Under the pieces are notes generated by a model. That model was given only the letters and a program-made list of their open reading frames with translations, ran no database searches and was not told the origin of the DNA. From Vibrio gangliei (GTDB taxonomy: Bacteria; Pseudomonadota; Gammaproteobacteria; Enterobacterales; Vibrionaceae), in contig NZ_AP021869.1 of NCBI RefSeq assembly GCF_026001925.1, positions 2,356,001 to 2,420,000 of the forward strand: a stretch of DNA of 64,000 bases, in the 5' to 3' direction. Of the stretch, positions 1 to 8,629 are shown in pieces. The translations under genes were made by a program, and so were the position numbers. Position 1 is the first letter of the stretch. Every line of letters begins with the position of its first letter.

Positions 1-2
1 AA

Positions 3-437
3 CGCTTATGGCAATTTAGTTTGCAGCACTACGGTGTGCGTGAAATTAAAGAAGCCTGTTTGCACCTGCAAAACCAATATAACGGTAAGGTCAACTTAGT
101 CTTATTACTAAAATGGTTAGATGAACATCAACTGTCATTATCAGAACAGCAGTGGGAACAATTGGATTCCGCCATAGAGCGCACTGAAGGATTACTTGAA
201 CAATTTCGCTATTATCGCCGTAAAGCCAAACCACACTTGCCCGATACCCTTTACCGCGAGTCACTACAATTTGAACTGCAATTAGAGCGTCAGCAACAAT
301 CCGACTTGGTGCATTGCATTAATCAAATGACGTTATCCGACAAAGTCACAACGCCGATGACGCATGTTTATTGCCAAGAGCTCGGCGCGACTCACTTATG
401 TGACATTTTCTTCAACACCAAGAAAAGCGAAAAATGA
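3..437 (+). CDS. TIGR02444 (DUF2390) family protein, C-terminal part
   Basis: The frame is open from the first bases of the window, so the true start lies upstream and the gene is 5'-truncated here. The visible reading contains the family-like opening LW-x-FSLQHYG followed by ACLxLQ and a VNLVLLLKWL stretch, which I recognise from TIGR02444 proteins of vibrios and pseudomonads. No catalytic motif is known for the family and its function is not established. It is a soluble, Gln-rich, mostly helical protein with no signal peptide in the visible part. It lies 78 bp upstream of yheU on the same strand, as part of the yheU-prkB-crp neighbourhood seen in vibrios. Confidence 0.75.
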   Translation, partial: RLWQFSLQHYGVREIKEACLHLQNQYNGKVNLVLLLKWLDEHQLSLSEQQWEQLDSAIERTEGLLEQFRYYRRKAKPHLPDTLYRESLQFELQLERQQQSDLVHCINQMTLSDKVTTPMTHVYCQELGATHLCDIFFNTKKSEK

Positions 438-515
438 TGAGCGCTCAATAACACGAAAACTCATCTTCATGAGCATTTCCATTTCCAACATCTCTCATTG
501 ATTTAAGGCAGTACA

Positions 516-731
516 ATGATTATTCCTTGGCAAGACATCACCCCCGACACGCTTGAAAATTTAATTAAAGAATTTATTTTGCGCGAAGGCACCGACTACG
601 GCATGCAAGAAACGTCGCTTGATACCAAGATAAAACAAGTGAAAGCTCAACTAAAAGCCGGCAGCATTGCGATTGTGTATTCCGAGCTGCACGAAAGCGT
701 CGATATTCGCGCCATCAATGAAATCCGTTAA
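516..731 (+). CDS. yheU: YheU family protein
   Basis: Small soluble protein of 71 residues matching the YheU family by length, by the N-terminal MIIPWQDI and by the pattern ending in [10 protein letters not shown]. The family has no assigned biochemical role. An AAGG-containing Shine-Dalgarno sits just before the ATG. It lies between the TIGR02444 gene and prkB, the usual yheU-prkB order of enterics and vibrios, which supports the call. No membrane segment or metal-binding motif is visible. Confidence 0.85.
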   Translation: MIIPWQDITPDTLENLIKEFILREGTDYGMQETSLDTKIKQVKAQLKAGSIAIVYSELHESVDIRAINEIR

Positions 732-840
732 CTAACCTGATTTTGTCATAACGAGAAGCCAAGCAAAGTAGCAGCTATTTATTCTTATCCGCCATTCCTC
801 TACACTGTTTGGCAATATTTAGTCGAAAGAAAGGATTATC

Positions 841-1710
841 ATGTCGGCCAAACATCCTATTATTGCGGTAACTGGTTCATCCGGTGCAGGAACCACCACT
901 ACCTCTGAAACTTTCCGTAAAATGTTCAATATGATGGGCATCAAAGCCTCTTGGGTTGAAGGTGATAGCTTCCATCGTTACACACGTCCGGAAATGGATG
1001 TCGCCATTCGTAAAGCCAAAGAGCAAGGCAAACACATCAGCTATTTTGGCCCGGAAGCCAATGACTTCCCCGCACTATCAAACTTCTTCAAGCAATATGG
1101 CAAAGATGGCACCGGCAAAGTGCGTCGTTATCTACACAGCTTTGATGAGGCGGTACCATACAACCAAATGCCAGGCACTTTCACCCCGTGGCAAGATCTG
1201 CCTGAAAATACCGATGTGCTGTTTTATGAAGGATTGCATGGCGGTGTTGTCGATGGCGAGGTCAATGTGTCTAAACACGTCGACTTCTTGATAGGCATGG
1301 TGCCGATCGTCAACCTGGAGTGGATTCAAAAGTTCGTACGCGATACCCGTGACCGTGGCCATTCGCGTGAAGCCGTGATGGATTCTATCGTCCGCTCAAT
1401 GGATGACTACTTAAATTACATTACCCCGCAATTTTCTCGAACTCACATTAACTTTCAACGCGTACCAACAGTGGACACATCTAACCCACTCAATGCCAAA
1501 GGCATTCCAAGTCTCGATGAAAGTTTTGTGGTGATCCGATTGCGAGGCATTAAAAATGTCGATTTTCCTTATCTGCTCGCCATGATTGAAGGGTCATTTA
1601 TGTCCCGCCATAACACGCTTGTGGTGCCGGGCGGTAAGATGAGTTTTGCCATGGAGCTGATCATTCAGCCGTTGCTACATCAGCTGATCGAAACCGGAAA
1701 AATCGACTAA
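841..1710 (+). CDS. prkB: Phosphoribulokinase-like protein PrkB
   Basis: P-loop kinase of the phosphoribulokinase/uridine kinase family, 289 residues. The Walker A loop is residues 12-20 (GSSGAGTTT). Further conserved stretches are the EGDSFHRY and FYEGLHGG segments and a DTRDRGHSREAV region. Heterotrophic gammaproteobacteria without a Calvin cycle carry this paralogue next to crp and its true substrate is unclear, so 'phosphoribulokinase' is a family name here, not a proven reaction. An AAAGGA ribosome site precedes the ATG. The gene leads into crp with a 244-bp gap. Confidence 0.88.
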   Translation: MSAKHPIIAVTGSSGAGTTTTSETFRKMFNMMGIKASWVEGDSFHRYTRPEMDVAIRKAKEQGKHISYFGPEANDFPALSNFFKQYGKDGTGKVRRYLHSFDEAVPYNQMPGTFTPWQDLPENTDVLFYEGLHGGVVDGEVNVSKHVDFLIGMVPIVNLEWIQKFVRDTRDRGHSREAVMDSIVRSMDDYLNYITPQFSRTHINFQRVPTVDTSNPLNAKGIPSLDESFVVIRLRGIKNVDFPYLLAMIEGSFMSRHNTLVVPGGKMSFAMELIIQPLLHQLIETGKID

Positions 1711-1742
1711 AATTGCTAGCAAGAGCACACTTACTGTCGAGT

Positions 1743-1760
1743 ATGTGAGTTCGGGCACGT
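1743..1760 (+). promoter_or_regulatory. Candidate CRP site in the crp leader
   Basis: The sequence is TGTGA, six bases, then GCACG, against the CRP consensus TGTGA-N6-TCACA. The left half is perfect and the right half matches three of five. It lies about 200 bp upstream of crp, and crp is autoregulated in E. coli. The match is moderate and could be chance. The rest of 1711-1954 is the long crp leader, ending in a GAGGAAG ribosome site. Confidence 0.3.
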
Positions 1761-1954
1761 TTTAAACCTGAAAAACCCCTGTCTTGGGCGATCAAAATCA
1801 AGAAATTCCATCGAGAAAGGGGTAGTATTTAGGGCCGACTGTAAAAACAACTTACAGCAAAAACTAATCAACACCTATTCTATTTGACCAGTTTAGACGG
1901 TCTCAGGATGAGTGACTCCAAACTGAGCAAGCCTTGTAGAGGAAGTAACAAATT

Positions 1955-2587
1955 ATGGTTCTAGGTAAACCTCAAACAGACCCAACACTAGAGTGGTTTC
2001 TATCACACTGCCACATCCACAAGTACCCTTCAAAAAGTACTTTGATCCATGCTGGCGAAAAAGCAGAAACCTTATACTACATCGTTAAGGGTTCAGTAGC
2101 GGTATTAATCAAGGATGAAGAAGGCAAAGAAATGATCTTGTCTTACTTGAACCAAGGTGACTTCATCGGTGAATTAGGCCTATTCGAAGAAGACCAAGAA
2201 CGTACTGCTTGGGTCCGTGCAAAATCGCCTTGTGAAGTCGCTGAAATTTCATTTAAGAAGTTCCGCCAACTTATCCAAGTGAACCCAGATATCCTAATGC
2301 GTCTTTCAGGCCAAATGGCAAAACGTCTGCAAATCACTAGCCAAAAAGTTGGCGACTTAGCCTTCCTAGACGTAACAGGTCGTATCGCACAGACTTTGTT
2401 GAACCTAGCAAAACAACCGGATGCCATGACTCACCCTGACGGCATGCAAATCAAGATCACTCGTCAAGAAATCGGCCAAATCGTTGGCTGTTCTCGTGAG
2501 ACAGTAGGTCGCATCTTGAAGATGCTAGAAGAGCAAAACCTGATTTCTGCACACGGTAAAACTATCGTGGTATACGGAACGCGTTAA
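1955..2587 (+). CDS. crp: cAMP receptor protein (CRP)
   Basis: Global cAMP-dependent transcription regulator, 210 residues, the standard length, with near-E. coli sequence throughout. The N-terminal cyclic-nucleotide fold shows the cAMP contacts GELGLF (about 72-77) and ERTAW (82-86), with TS at 128-129 in the long dimer helix. The C-terminal helix-turn-helix (about 170-191) has the recognition residues R181, E182 and R186 in SRETVGR. Compared with E. coli numbering everything is shifted by about one, counting the initiator Met. It is followed by a strong terminator. It probably governs carbon and competence genes as in other vibrios (inference). Confidence 0.98.
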   Translation: MVLGKPQTDPTLEWFLSHCHIHKYPSKSTLIHAGEKAETLYYIVKGSVAVLIKDEEGKEMILSYLNQGDFIGELGLFEEDQERTAWVRAKSPCEVAEISFKKFRQLIQVNPDILMRLSGQMAKRLQITSQKVGDLAFLDVTGRIAQTLLNLAKQPDAMTHPDGMQIKITRQEIGQIVGCSRETVGRILKMLEEQNLISAHGKTIVVYGTR

Positions 2588-2623
2588 GCGCCTTTCGTTT
2601 TATACATAGTGCAAAAATTAACA

Positions 2624-2655
2624 AAGCCACTGAATGAGAGTTCAGTGGCTTTTTT
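2624..2655 (+). terminator. Rho-independent terminator of crp
   Basis: An 11-bp perfect stem, AAGCCACTGAA with TTCAGTGGCTT, six-base loop, followed by a run of T. It sits 36 bases after the crp stop codon. Confidence 0.92.
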
Positions 2656-2660
2656 GGTAT

Positions 2661-2704
2661 TCGAGTTTCGTTATTCGGGCGCTACGCTGCTTGTAACTCG
2701 AAAA
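2661..2704. repeat. Dispersed CTCG-type intergenic repeat, core module copy 1
   Basis: Contains the core GTTATTCGGGCGCTACGCTGC flanked by TTCGAG/CTCGAA ends. Close variants recur at about 5051, 23189, 23286, 42100 and 61991, always between genes. The GCGCT-x-CGCTGC core can form a small hairpin. It lies directly between the crp terminator and the 12-copy heptamer array. Confidence 0.75.
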
Positions 2705-2711
2705 GGATAAG

Positions 2712-2795
2712 AGCCGAGAGCCGAGAGCCGAGAGCCGAGAGCCGAGAGCCGAGAGCCGAGAGCCGAGAGCCGAGAGCCGAGAGCCGAGAGCCGAG
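2712..2795. repeat. Perfect tandem heptamer, 12 copies of AGCCGAG
   Basis: Exactly 84 bases made of twelve uninterrupted AGCCGAG units; on the other strand the unit reads CTCGGCT. It is intergenic, 125 bp downstream of crp and 132 bp before the 3' end of tyrP. Such a perfect simple repeat should be prone to slippage. No reading frame with a start signal uses it. The unit shares the CTCG core of the other repeats in the window. Confidence 0.97.
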
Positions 2796-2886
2796 AAAAT
2801 TTTGCACCGATACAAACTAATGTCAATTATTCTGTCCGGCTCCCGAGTATGCGTCCCAGAACCACTGCACTTCTAGTTTTTTTCCT

Positions 2887-2926
2887 AGCTTCGAGAAGCG
2901 CAGCGACCTAGACACGAGTATCGAAA
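2887..2926. repeat. CTCG-type repeat, inverted copy next to tyrP
   Basis: Reads as the reverse complement of the dispersed core: TTCGAGAAGCGCAGCG then ACACGAG. It ends at the tyrP stop codon. Together with the module at 2661 it brackets the heptamer array in opposite orientation. Confidence 0.55.
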
Positions 2927-4132
2927 CTACCCTATCGCCGGCAACACTCCCGCACTAATCAGCACTTGTACCCCAATGATCACAATACCCATCGATAAAG
3001 TTAATCCTAGGCCCAATGAGCCACCACCGACAGTAAAGGCTTGTGTCTCTTGGTGCTGCTGACGTGATTTCATTACCATTACTACTGGCAATAAAATCGC
3101 TAGGATAGCCAGAGCAATCGCTGCATAGCCCAGCGCCATAATGAAACCTTGTGGATAAAACAATGCAAAACACAGTGGTGGAACAAAGGTCACCAATGCA
3201 ATCACAACACGACCGCTTTTGCTCTGATTCTTATTCAAGCTATCGCCAAGGAATTCAAATAAACCTAAACTCACACCTAAGAAAGACGTAATTAATGCAA
3301 GATCGGCAAATATAGACACAACTTGAGCAATCATTGGATTATGAATTACTTGAGAAAGCGTCCCCACTAACGCCGTCACATCCCCCGCTTGTGAAAGTGT
3401 GGCTTGATCCACCACCCCGAGCGTGGCCAACTGCCACAGAATGTAGACGACCAACGGCAGCAACGAGCCAAACACCATCACTTTTTTCAGCGATTTCATG
3501 TCCAATTCTAAATAGCGCACAACGGCAGGAATGCTGCCATGAAAACCAAATGATGTGAAAATCACTGGTAACGCAGCAATGATCAAACCTTTTTCTAGTG
3601 GCATATTCACTAAATGTACCGGCTCAATATTCGGCGTTAAGAAAAACAGTATCACCGCCATGGCAACCAGTTTACAGGTGAACAGCACGCGGTTTACTCG
3701 GTCTACTGAAGAGGTACCGAAAGTCACAATCGCCGCGATAATAACGGTAAAAATCAACGTGCCCATACCATTGGACACATCCAGTGCAAACCAATTGTGC
3801 AATTTGGCATTAAATTGGCCACCACCACCGGCAATGTAGGCGGCACATAGCGCATAAAACAAAAACAGCATCGCAAAAGTCGCAATCCATTTCCCTTTCT
3901 CGCCCAAAAATTGCTTGGCAAGTGTATGTAGCGTGGCATCGTGATCCGCATGCTGATGCAGTTCCAGCATTAATAATGCGGTATACGCCATCAAGGCCCA
4001 CATACCAATCATGATGATGAGAGAAGTGCTAAAGCCTAAGCCAGCAGATGCGATAGGTAGAGCTAACATGCCTGCGCCAATCGTGGTGCCAGCAATGATC
4101 AAAGTACTACCAAAAACCTTTGAATTACTCAT
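2927..4132 (-). CDS. tyrP: Tyrosine-specific transport protein TyrP (HAAAP family)
   Basis: Inner-membrane aromatic amino acid:H+ symporter, 401 residues, the family's usual length, with about 11 hydrophobic segments. The N-terminal GSTLIIAGTTIGAGMLALPIA motif is the conserved first helix of the hydroxy/aromatic amino acid permease family, and the PVIFTSFGFHGSIPAVV loop is closely like E. coli TyrP. Substrate preference (tyrosine against tryptophan) cannot be proven by reading. It stands alone, convergent with crp. I looked for paired TyrR boxes in 4133-4359 and did not find a convincing pair. Confidence 0.88.
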   Translation of the reverse strand: MSNSKVFGSTLIIAGTTIGAGMLALPIASAGLGFSTSLIIMIGMWALMAYTALLMLELHQHADHDATLHTLAKQFLGEKGKWIATFAMLFLFYALCAAYIAGGGGQFNAKLHNWFALDVSNGMGTLIFTVIIAAIVTFGTSSVDRVNRVLFTCKLVAMAVILFFLTPNIEPVHLVNMPLEKGLIIAALPVIFTSFGFHGSIPAVVRYLELDMKSLKKVMVFGSLLPLVVYILWQLATLGVVDQATLSQAGDVTALVGTLSQVIHNPMIAQVVSIFADLALITSFLGVSLGLFEFLGDSLNKNQSKSGRVVIALVTFVPPLCFALFYPQGFIMALGYAAIALAILAILLPVVMVMKSRQQHQETQAFTVGGGSLGLGLTLSMGIVIIGVQVLISAGVLPAIG

Positions 4133-4290
4133 GTGTCTGTCTTTTTATCATTAGGTGGAATATTAATCTGACACATTACCGACTTTACAGAATGAAATCG
4201 AGGTGAAGAATCCCAGTTTTGCGCAAATATTCTACAAAAATGCCGCCATTTACGCTTTTATTAATATGTATCGAAATAATTACAGTATGT

Positions 4291-4330
4291 AAATAAAAAT
4301 AAACCCTGAGACCAAAGTAGCCACAGGGTT
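4291..4330 (-). terminator. Terminator of the rph-pyrE unit
   Basis: On the minus strand AACCCTG pairs with CAGGGTT across a 15-base loop, followed by TTTATTTTTATTT. It starts about 30 bases after the pyrE stop. The remaining 4133-4290 holds the tyrP promoter region, AT-rich, with no further clear element. Confidence 0.8.
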
Positions 4331-4359
4331 CACTGTTTAACCGGTTTTTCTGGCTAAGA

Positions 4360-5001
4360 TTAGATGCCGTATTGAGCGCGATATGCTTTAACAGATTCTA
4401 ATTGCTCAGCATTATCACCTTTCTCTTCAAGGTAAGTAACCAAGTCACCTAGACTGATGATTGAAATCACCGAACAGCCAAAGTCACGTTCGACTTCTTG
4501 GATAGCCGATAACTCACCTTTGCCTTTTTCCTGACGATCGATTGCCACCAATACACCCGCTAAATCAGCGCCATTCGCTTTAATGATTTCCATCGATTCA
4601 CGAATTGCAGTACCTGCGGTGATCACATCGTCCACCAGCATGATGCGGCCTTCTAATGGATTACCCACTAAGTTGCCACCTTCACCATGATCTTTGGCTT
4701 CTTTACGGTTAAAGCAATATGGCGTGTCAATATCGTGATGATCAGCTAGAGCGACAGCGGTGGTAGTCGCAATTGGAATACCTTTGTAAGCTGGGCCAAA
4801 TAGCACATCAAATTCAATACCCGAATCGGCTAAAGCAGCAGCATAAAAACGACCTAAACGCGCTAAATCACGACCAGTATTGAACAAACCAGCATTAAAG
4901 AAATACGGGCTCTTACGGCCAGACTTTAAAGTAAACTCGCCAAATTTAAGAACTTGTTTCTCAAGAGCGAACTCAATAAATTCACGTTGATATGCTTTCA
5001 T
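4360..5001 (-). CDS. pyrE: Orotate phosphoribosyltransferase
   Basis: Converts orotate and PRPP to orotidine 5'-phosphate in pyrimidine synthesis; cytosolic dimer. The protein is 213 residues, as in E. coli. The PRPP-binding signature [13 protein letters not shown] is intact, and the N-terminal [16 protein letters not shown] is the conserved substrate loop. The ATG has an AGGAT ribosome site. It lies downstream of rph with a 123-bp gap that holds a CTCG-type repeat. In E. coli the rph-pyrE gap carries a UTP-sensing attenuator; here the gap contains an inverted repeat, but whether it attenuates is unknown. Confidence 0.97.
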   Translation of the reverse strand: MKAYQREFIEFALEKQVLKFGEFTLKSGRKSPYFFNAGLFNTGRDLARLGRFYAAALADSGIEFDVLFGPAYKGIPIATTTAVALADHHDIDTPYCFNRKEAKDHGEGGNLVGNPLEGRIMLVDDVITAGTAIRESMEIIKANGADLAGVLVAIDRQEKGKGELSAIQEVERDFGCSVISIISLGDLVTYLEEKGDNAEQLESVKAYRAQYGI

Positions 5002-5043
5002 AATTATCCTGACTGTCGTATTTGTATTTAACTTTATTATTTC

Positions 5044-5121
5044 GAAAGAGCCGTTATTCGGGCGCTTCGCTGCGCGTTTCTCGACAGAGCAAAGATCGCT
5101 TTTTCGAGAAACGAGTAACGT
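5044..5121. repeat. CTCG-type repeat with inverted arms between rph and pyrE
   Basis: Carries the core GTTATTCGGGCGCTTCGCTGC and a 9-bp perfect inverted repeat, CGTTTCTCG (5075-5083) with CGAGAAACG (5105-5113). On the minus strand the hairpin lies in the rph-pyrE transcript, about 100 bases before pyrE. It has no long T-run directly after the stem, so it is not a clean terminator. Confidence 0.7.
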
Positions 5122-5124
5122 TGA

Positions 5125-5853
5125 TTAAATTGCTAAGGTTGCCTTCTGAACTTCAATAATATCTTGGATACCTTTCTCAGCCAGATCGAGCAATTGATTA
5201 AGCTCAGCGCGAGAGAACGCTTCGCCTTCTGCTGTACCTTGTACTTCGATCATCTTGCCTTCTTCGGTCATCACCACATTCATGTCTGTATCCGCCGCCG
5301 AATCTTCGACATATTCCAAGTCACATAAAGCGTGCTCGCCAATGATACCTACCGATACCGCAGCAACATGACACTTCATCGGGTTCTTTTTCAATTTGCC
5401 AGAATCCACTAACGATTGAATCGCATCGGCCAATGCCACACTTGCGCCTGAAATCGAGGCTGTACGTGTGCCACCGTCGGCTTGAATCACATCACAGTCC
5501 ACCGTGATCATCATTTCACCCAGCACATCTAAATCCACCACCGCACGTAAACTTCGCGCGATCAAACGTTGGATTTCCATGGTGCGGCCGCCTTGTTTAC
5601 CACTTGCCGCTTCACGACGGTTACGTGTATGCGTTGCACGAGGCAACATGCCATATTCTGCTGTGACCCAGCCTTTACCACGACCTTTTAGCCAACCCGG
5701 TACTTTTTCTTCAACACTGGCATTACACAACACTTTGGTATTACCAAATTCCACCAATACTGACCCTTCAGCATAAGCGGTGTAGTTGCGTGTCATTTTA
5801 ATAGGACGAACTTGATCCGCGGCGCGATCGTTTGGACGTAACGTTGAAGACAT
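5125..5853 (-). CDS. rph: Ribonuclease PH
   Basis: Phosphate-dependent 3'-5' exoribonuclease that trims tRNA 3' ends; hexameric, cytosolic. I chose the start [18 protein letters not shown] because this is the family's N-terminus; an upstream in-frame start would add seven unconserved residues. That gives 242 residues, close to the usual 238-240. Conserved stretches include [21 protein letters not shown], the [17 protein letters not shown] segment and the [17 protein letters not shown] phosphate-binding region. It is divergent from yicC (the E. coli arrangement) and first gene of the rph-pyrE unit. The reading frame is intact, unlike the frameshifted rph of E. coli K-12. Confidence 0.96.
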   Translation of the reverse strand: MSSTLRPNDRAADQVRPIKMTRNYTAYAEGSVLVEFGNTKVLCNASVEEKVPGWLKGRGKGWVTAEYGMLPRATHTRNRREAASGKQGGRTMEIQRLIARSLRAVVDLDVLGEMMITVDCDVIQADGGTRTASISGASVALADAIQSLVDSGKLKKNPMKCHVAAVSVGIIGEHALCDLEYVEDSAADTDMNVVMTEEGKMIEVQGTAEGEAFSRAELNQLLDLAEKGIQDIIEVQKATLAI

Positions 5854-6027
5854 AAAGATAACCCTGATTAGCAATAGAATTGGGGCGAGATTATAACGAT
5901 CTTGTCATCAAAAAGCGATCTTAACGACGATTCATCAAACCACTTAGATTAAACAAACCACCTTGTCCTAGACTGTGATAATATCCACCGCAGAAAACCA
6001 TCACATAATTCGATTAGGTAACTTTTC

Positions 6028-6894
6028 ATGATCTACAGCATGACCGCTTATGCCCGCAAAGAAATCAAAGCTGATTGGGGCAACGCCGTATGGGAAATCC
6101 GCAGTGTAAACCAACGCTACCTTGAAACTTACTTCCGTTTACCAGAACAATTTCGTGGCCTAGAGCCGATTCTACGCGAGCGTTTTCGTAAGCGTTTAGC
6201 GCGCGGTAAAGTGGAATGCCACTTACGCTTTGAAGCTAACTCTAAAGCGCAAAGCGATTTAAACATCAATGAAGATTTGGCTAAGCAAGTCATCAAAGCC
6301 GCCAACCAAGTGATGGCCTTAACTGGTGAAGAATCTCGCATCAACCCATTCCAAGTAATGAACTGGCCAGGTGTGATGGAAGCGCCAGAGCAAGACATGG
6401 ACACCATCCAAAAAGCATTGCTTGAAGGTTTTGAAGAAGCGATTGCTGACTTCATCGCTGCGCGTGGCCGTGAAGGTGACAACATGAAGTCTCTGATTGA
6501 GCAACGCTTAACTGCGATTACCGAAGAAGCCGCGAAAGTACGTGCTCGCATGCCAGAAATCCTACAATGGCAACGTGATCGTCTACTGAATAAATTTGAA
6601 GAAGCCAAAATTGAACTCGACAGCTCTCGTGTAGAGCAAGAACTGATTCTACTGGCGCAAAAATCTGATGTAGCAGAAGAACTTGATCGCTTAGATTCTC
6701 ACGTTAAAGAAGCCACTAACATCATGAAAAAAGGCGGCGCTTGTGGCAGAAAACTCGATTTCATGATGCAAGAATTCAACCGCGAAGCGAACACGCTCGC
6801 GTCAAAGTCGATCAGCACTGATGTCACCGCTTCAGGTGTTGAATTGAAGGTGTTGATTGAGCAGATGCGTGAGCAAATTCAGAATATTGAATAA
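6028..6894 (+). CDS. yicC: YicC family endoribonuclease
   Basis: The protein is 288 residues, matching the YicC/DUF1732 family from the N-terminal MIYSMTAYARKE to the C-terminal VELKVLIEQMREQIQNIE. YicC of E. coli has been described as an endoribonuclease acting on small RNAs such as RyhB; that role is established knowledge of the family, not visible here. Long charged central helices and the KKGGACGRKLDFMMQEFNRE segment are typical. It is divergently placed to rph with a 174-bp shared promoter region and followed by its own terminator. Confidence 0.93.
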   Translation: MIYSMTAYARKEIKADWGNAVWEIRSVNQRYLETYFRLPEQFRGLEPILRERFRKRLARGKVECHLRFEANSKAQSDLNINEDLAKQVIKAANQVMALTGEESRINPFQVMNWPGVMEAPEQDMDTIQKALLEGFEEAIADFIAARGREGDNMKSLIEQRLTAITEEAAKVRARMPEILQWQRDRLLNKFEEAKIELDSSRVEQELILLAQKSDVAEELDRLDSHVKEATNIMKKGGACGRKLDFMMQEFNREANTLASKSISTDVTASGVELKVLIEQMREQIQNIE

Positions 6895-6923
6895 TCCATA
6901 GCGCTTTACTTAAATACCAAACG

Positions 6924-6950
6924 AGCCCTCTTTGTTGAGGGCTTTTTGTT
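6924..6950 (+). terminator. Terminator of yicC
   Basis: Stem AGCCCTC with GAGGGCT, six-base loop, then a run of five T. It starts 29 bases after the yicC stop. Confidence 0.88.
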
Positions 6951-6981
6951 ATTTGTATGATTCATCATGAAAGCCCAAAAC

Positions 6982-7031
6982 AGCCATTTAGACGTCTAGA
7001 CGTTGACATTTCCCTGTTCACACTTTACTCT
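6982..7031 (+). promoter_or_regulatory. MetJ boxes overlapping a promoter for the NhaC-family transporter
   Basis: Three contiguous 8-mers are laid out in MetJ fashion: AGCCATTT (6982, 5 of 8), AGACGTCT (6990, perfect) and AGACGTTG (6998, 6 of 8). The third overlaps a perfect -35 TTGACA (7003-7008), followed 17 bases later by TACTCT (7026-7031). Repression by MetJ with S-adenosylmethionine would block RNA polymerase directly. The met-box consensus is established; its use at this site is inference. Confidence 0.8.
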
Positions 7032-7063
7032 GCGCGCCCTGTTTGAAAATTGTTTGGAATATT

Positions 7064-8410
7064 ATGTCTGCGCCTAAACCCAATTTATCCAATAACATCA
7101 CGCCTTCTGCACTGGCGCTATTACCACTCGGCGTATTTCTGGCGTTATTTATTGGAGTGGGTGCTTACTTAACGTTTGAAGGTGTGGATTTCGCGTTTTA
7201 TCAATTACCTGCGCCTATTGCGGCCTTGCCTGCGATTGTGGTGGCGATTGCACTCAGCAAAGACAAAATCAATAAAGCCATTGAGCAGTTTTTGAAAGGT
7301 GTCGGCCATCAAGACATCATTGCGATGTGTATGATCTACCTACTTGCAGGTGCATTTGCTGCTGTCGCCAAAGCCTCTGGCGGTGTCGATGCCACGGTTA
7401 ACCTTGGATTATCCCTGCTGCCAACCAGCATGATTTTGCCGGGCATCTTTTTGATCTCAGCCTTTATTGCCACCGCGATGGGCACATCCATGGGCACGAT
7501 TGCCGCCGTTGCGCCAGTGGCGGTTGGCATTGCCCATTCTGCAGGCATGAGCTTGCCGCTGACCGCTGGCGTGGTCTTAAGTGGGGCCATGTTTGGTGAT
7601 AACTTATCCATCATTTCTGATACAACCATTGCCGCGACGCGTTCGCAAGGCTGTGAAATGAAAGATAAATTTCGTGAAAACTTTAAGATTGCCGTGCCGG
7701 CTGCGATCATCGCGCTCATCATTTTCGCTTTTAGCAGCACTGCCACCCAAACGCCGACCACAACCGATATCGAGTGGTTAAAGATTTTACCTTACATCAC
7801 TATTTTAGTATTGGCGGTGTCTGGTCTGAATGTGTTTGTTGTGCTCAGTTTAGGCATTGTGTTTGCAGGTGCTGTGAGTTTATTTTCCGTACCGGATTAC
7901 GCGTTAACTCATCTGGGCAAAGACATTTACGCAGGCTTTACCAACATGCAGGAGATTTTCATTCTGTCGATGTTGATTGGTGGTTTAAGTGAGCTCATGC
8001 GTCGACAAGGTGGCCTGGCTTTCTTAACTCAGCTAGTTAGCCGTGTCATCAAGAAATTTGGTCGCAAACATGCCAATGATGCTAACTCCAAAGCCAGTGA
8101 ACTCGGCATCGCGATTTTAGTGTCTCTCACCAACTTTTGTACCGCAAATAACACAGTCGCGATCATCGTTTCTGGCAGCGTGGCGCTTGAATTGTCTGAG
8201 CAAAATGACGTTTCGGCTCGTCGTTCGGCAAGTTTGCTGGATATTTTTTCTTGTGTCACTCAAGGGATCTTGCCGTATGGCGCACAAATCCTATTGCTCG
8301 GTTCGGTGTTTAAGTTGTCGCCGTTAGAGATTGTGAGCAATTCTTATTACTGCTTTGTACTTGCCGCTTGCGCAGTGTTAACCGTCTTCATCCAACATCG
8401 TCATCGCTAA
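7064..8410 (+). CDS. NhaC-family Na+/H+ antiporter-like transporter, probable methionine importer (MetT type)
   Basis: Inner-membrane protein of 448 residues with about 11-12 hydrophobic segments. The GTSMGTIAAVAPVA and SGAMFGDNLSIISDTTIAATRSQG stretches are hallmark NhaC-family motifs. I chose the ATG at 7064; an upstream TTG in frame would add seven residues without a better ribosome site. By homology it would be called a Na+/H+ antiporter, but the gene sits directly behind MetJ boxes. From memory, comparative work on methionine regulons described MetT, a methionine transporter of this same superfamily. I therefore read it as a methionine uptake protein driven by a cation gradient. Family membership is firm; the substrate is inference. 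Confidence 0.82.
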   Translation: MSAPKPNLSNNITPSALALLPLGVFLALFIGVGAYLTFEGVDFAFYQLPAPIAALPAIVVAIALSKDKINKAIEQFLKGVGHQDIIAMCMIYLLAGAFAAVAKASGGVDATVNLGLSLLPTSMILPGIFLISAFIATAMGTSMGTIAAVAPVAVGIAHSAGMSLPLTAGVVLSGAMFGDNLSIISDTTIAATRSQGCEMKDKFRENFKIAVPAAIIALIIFAFSSTATQTPTTTDIEWLKILPYITILVLAVSGLNVFVVLSLGIVFAGAVSLFSVPDYALTHLGKDIYAGFTNMQEIFILSMLIGGLSELMRRQGGLAFLTQLVSRVIKKFGRKHANDANSKASELGIAILVSLTNFCTANNTVAIIVSGSVALELSEQNDVSARRSASLLDIFSCVTQGILPYGAQILLLGSVFKLSPLEIVSNSYYCFVLAACAVLTVFIQHRHR

Positions 8411-8420
8411 CTCATTACCT

Positions 8421-8486
8421 AATAGCCCTTCCTTATTCTCCCAACTTGCTAAACTGACACTAGCAGGTACAGCAAGTTGGGCTATT
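8421..8486. repeat. Overlapping inverted repeats after the NhaC-family gene
   Basis: CCAACTTGCT (8441-8450) pairs with AGCAAGTTGG (8471-8480), and AATAGCCC (8421-8428) pairs with GGGCTATT (8479-8486). The two pairings overlap, so they would compete. No T-run follows, so this is at best a weak terminator or an mRNA 3'-end structure. Confidence 0.6.
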
Positions 8487-8629
8487 AAAATTCTCTTATA
8501 AATTTTACGGATTTTATTGATAACCTCCCAGCTGCGGGTGTATCTTTAATGAATTCGTCACCATGACGCAACATTATCGAGTTTCTCCTAACAAATTCTC
8601 ACATTTTTCACCTCATCGAGGAACCGTTC

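Noticed and set aside
2712..2795. Tandem repeat as a possible CRISPR array
   Set aside because: The units are 7 bp and contiguous with no spacers, so it is a simple tandem repeat.
4133..4290. TyrR boxes upstream of tyrP
   Set aside because: Only a half-site-like TTTACA and a short palindrome TTAC-N5-GTAA were found; no TGTAAA-N6-TTTACA match.
5854..5874. Seven-residue N-terminal extension of RNase PH
   Set aside because: The family N-terminus begins at the internal ATG at 5853; the extension is not conserved.
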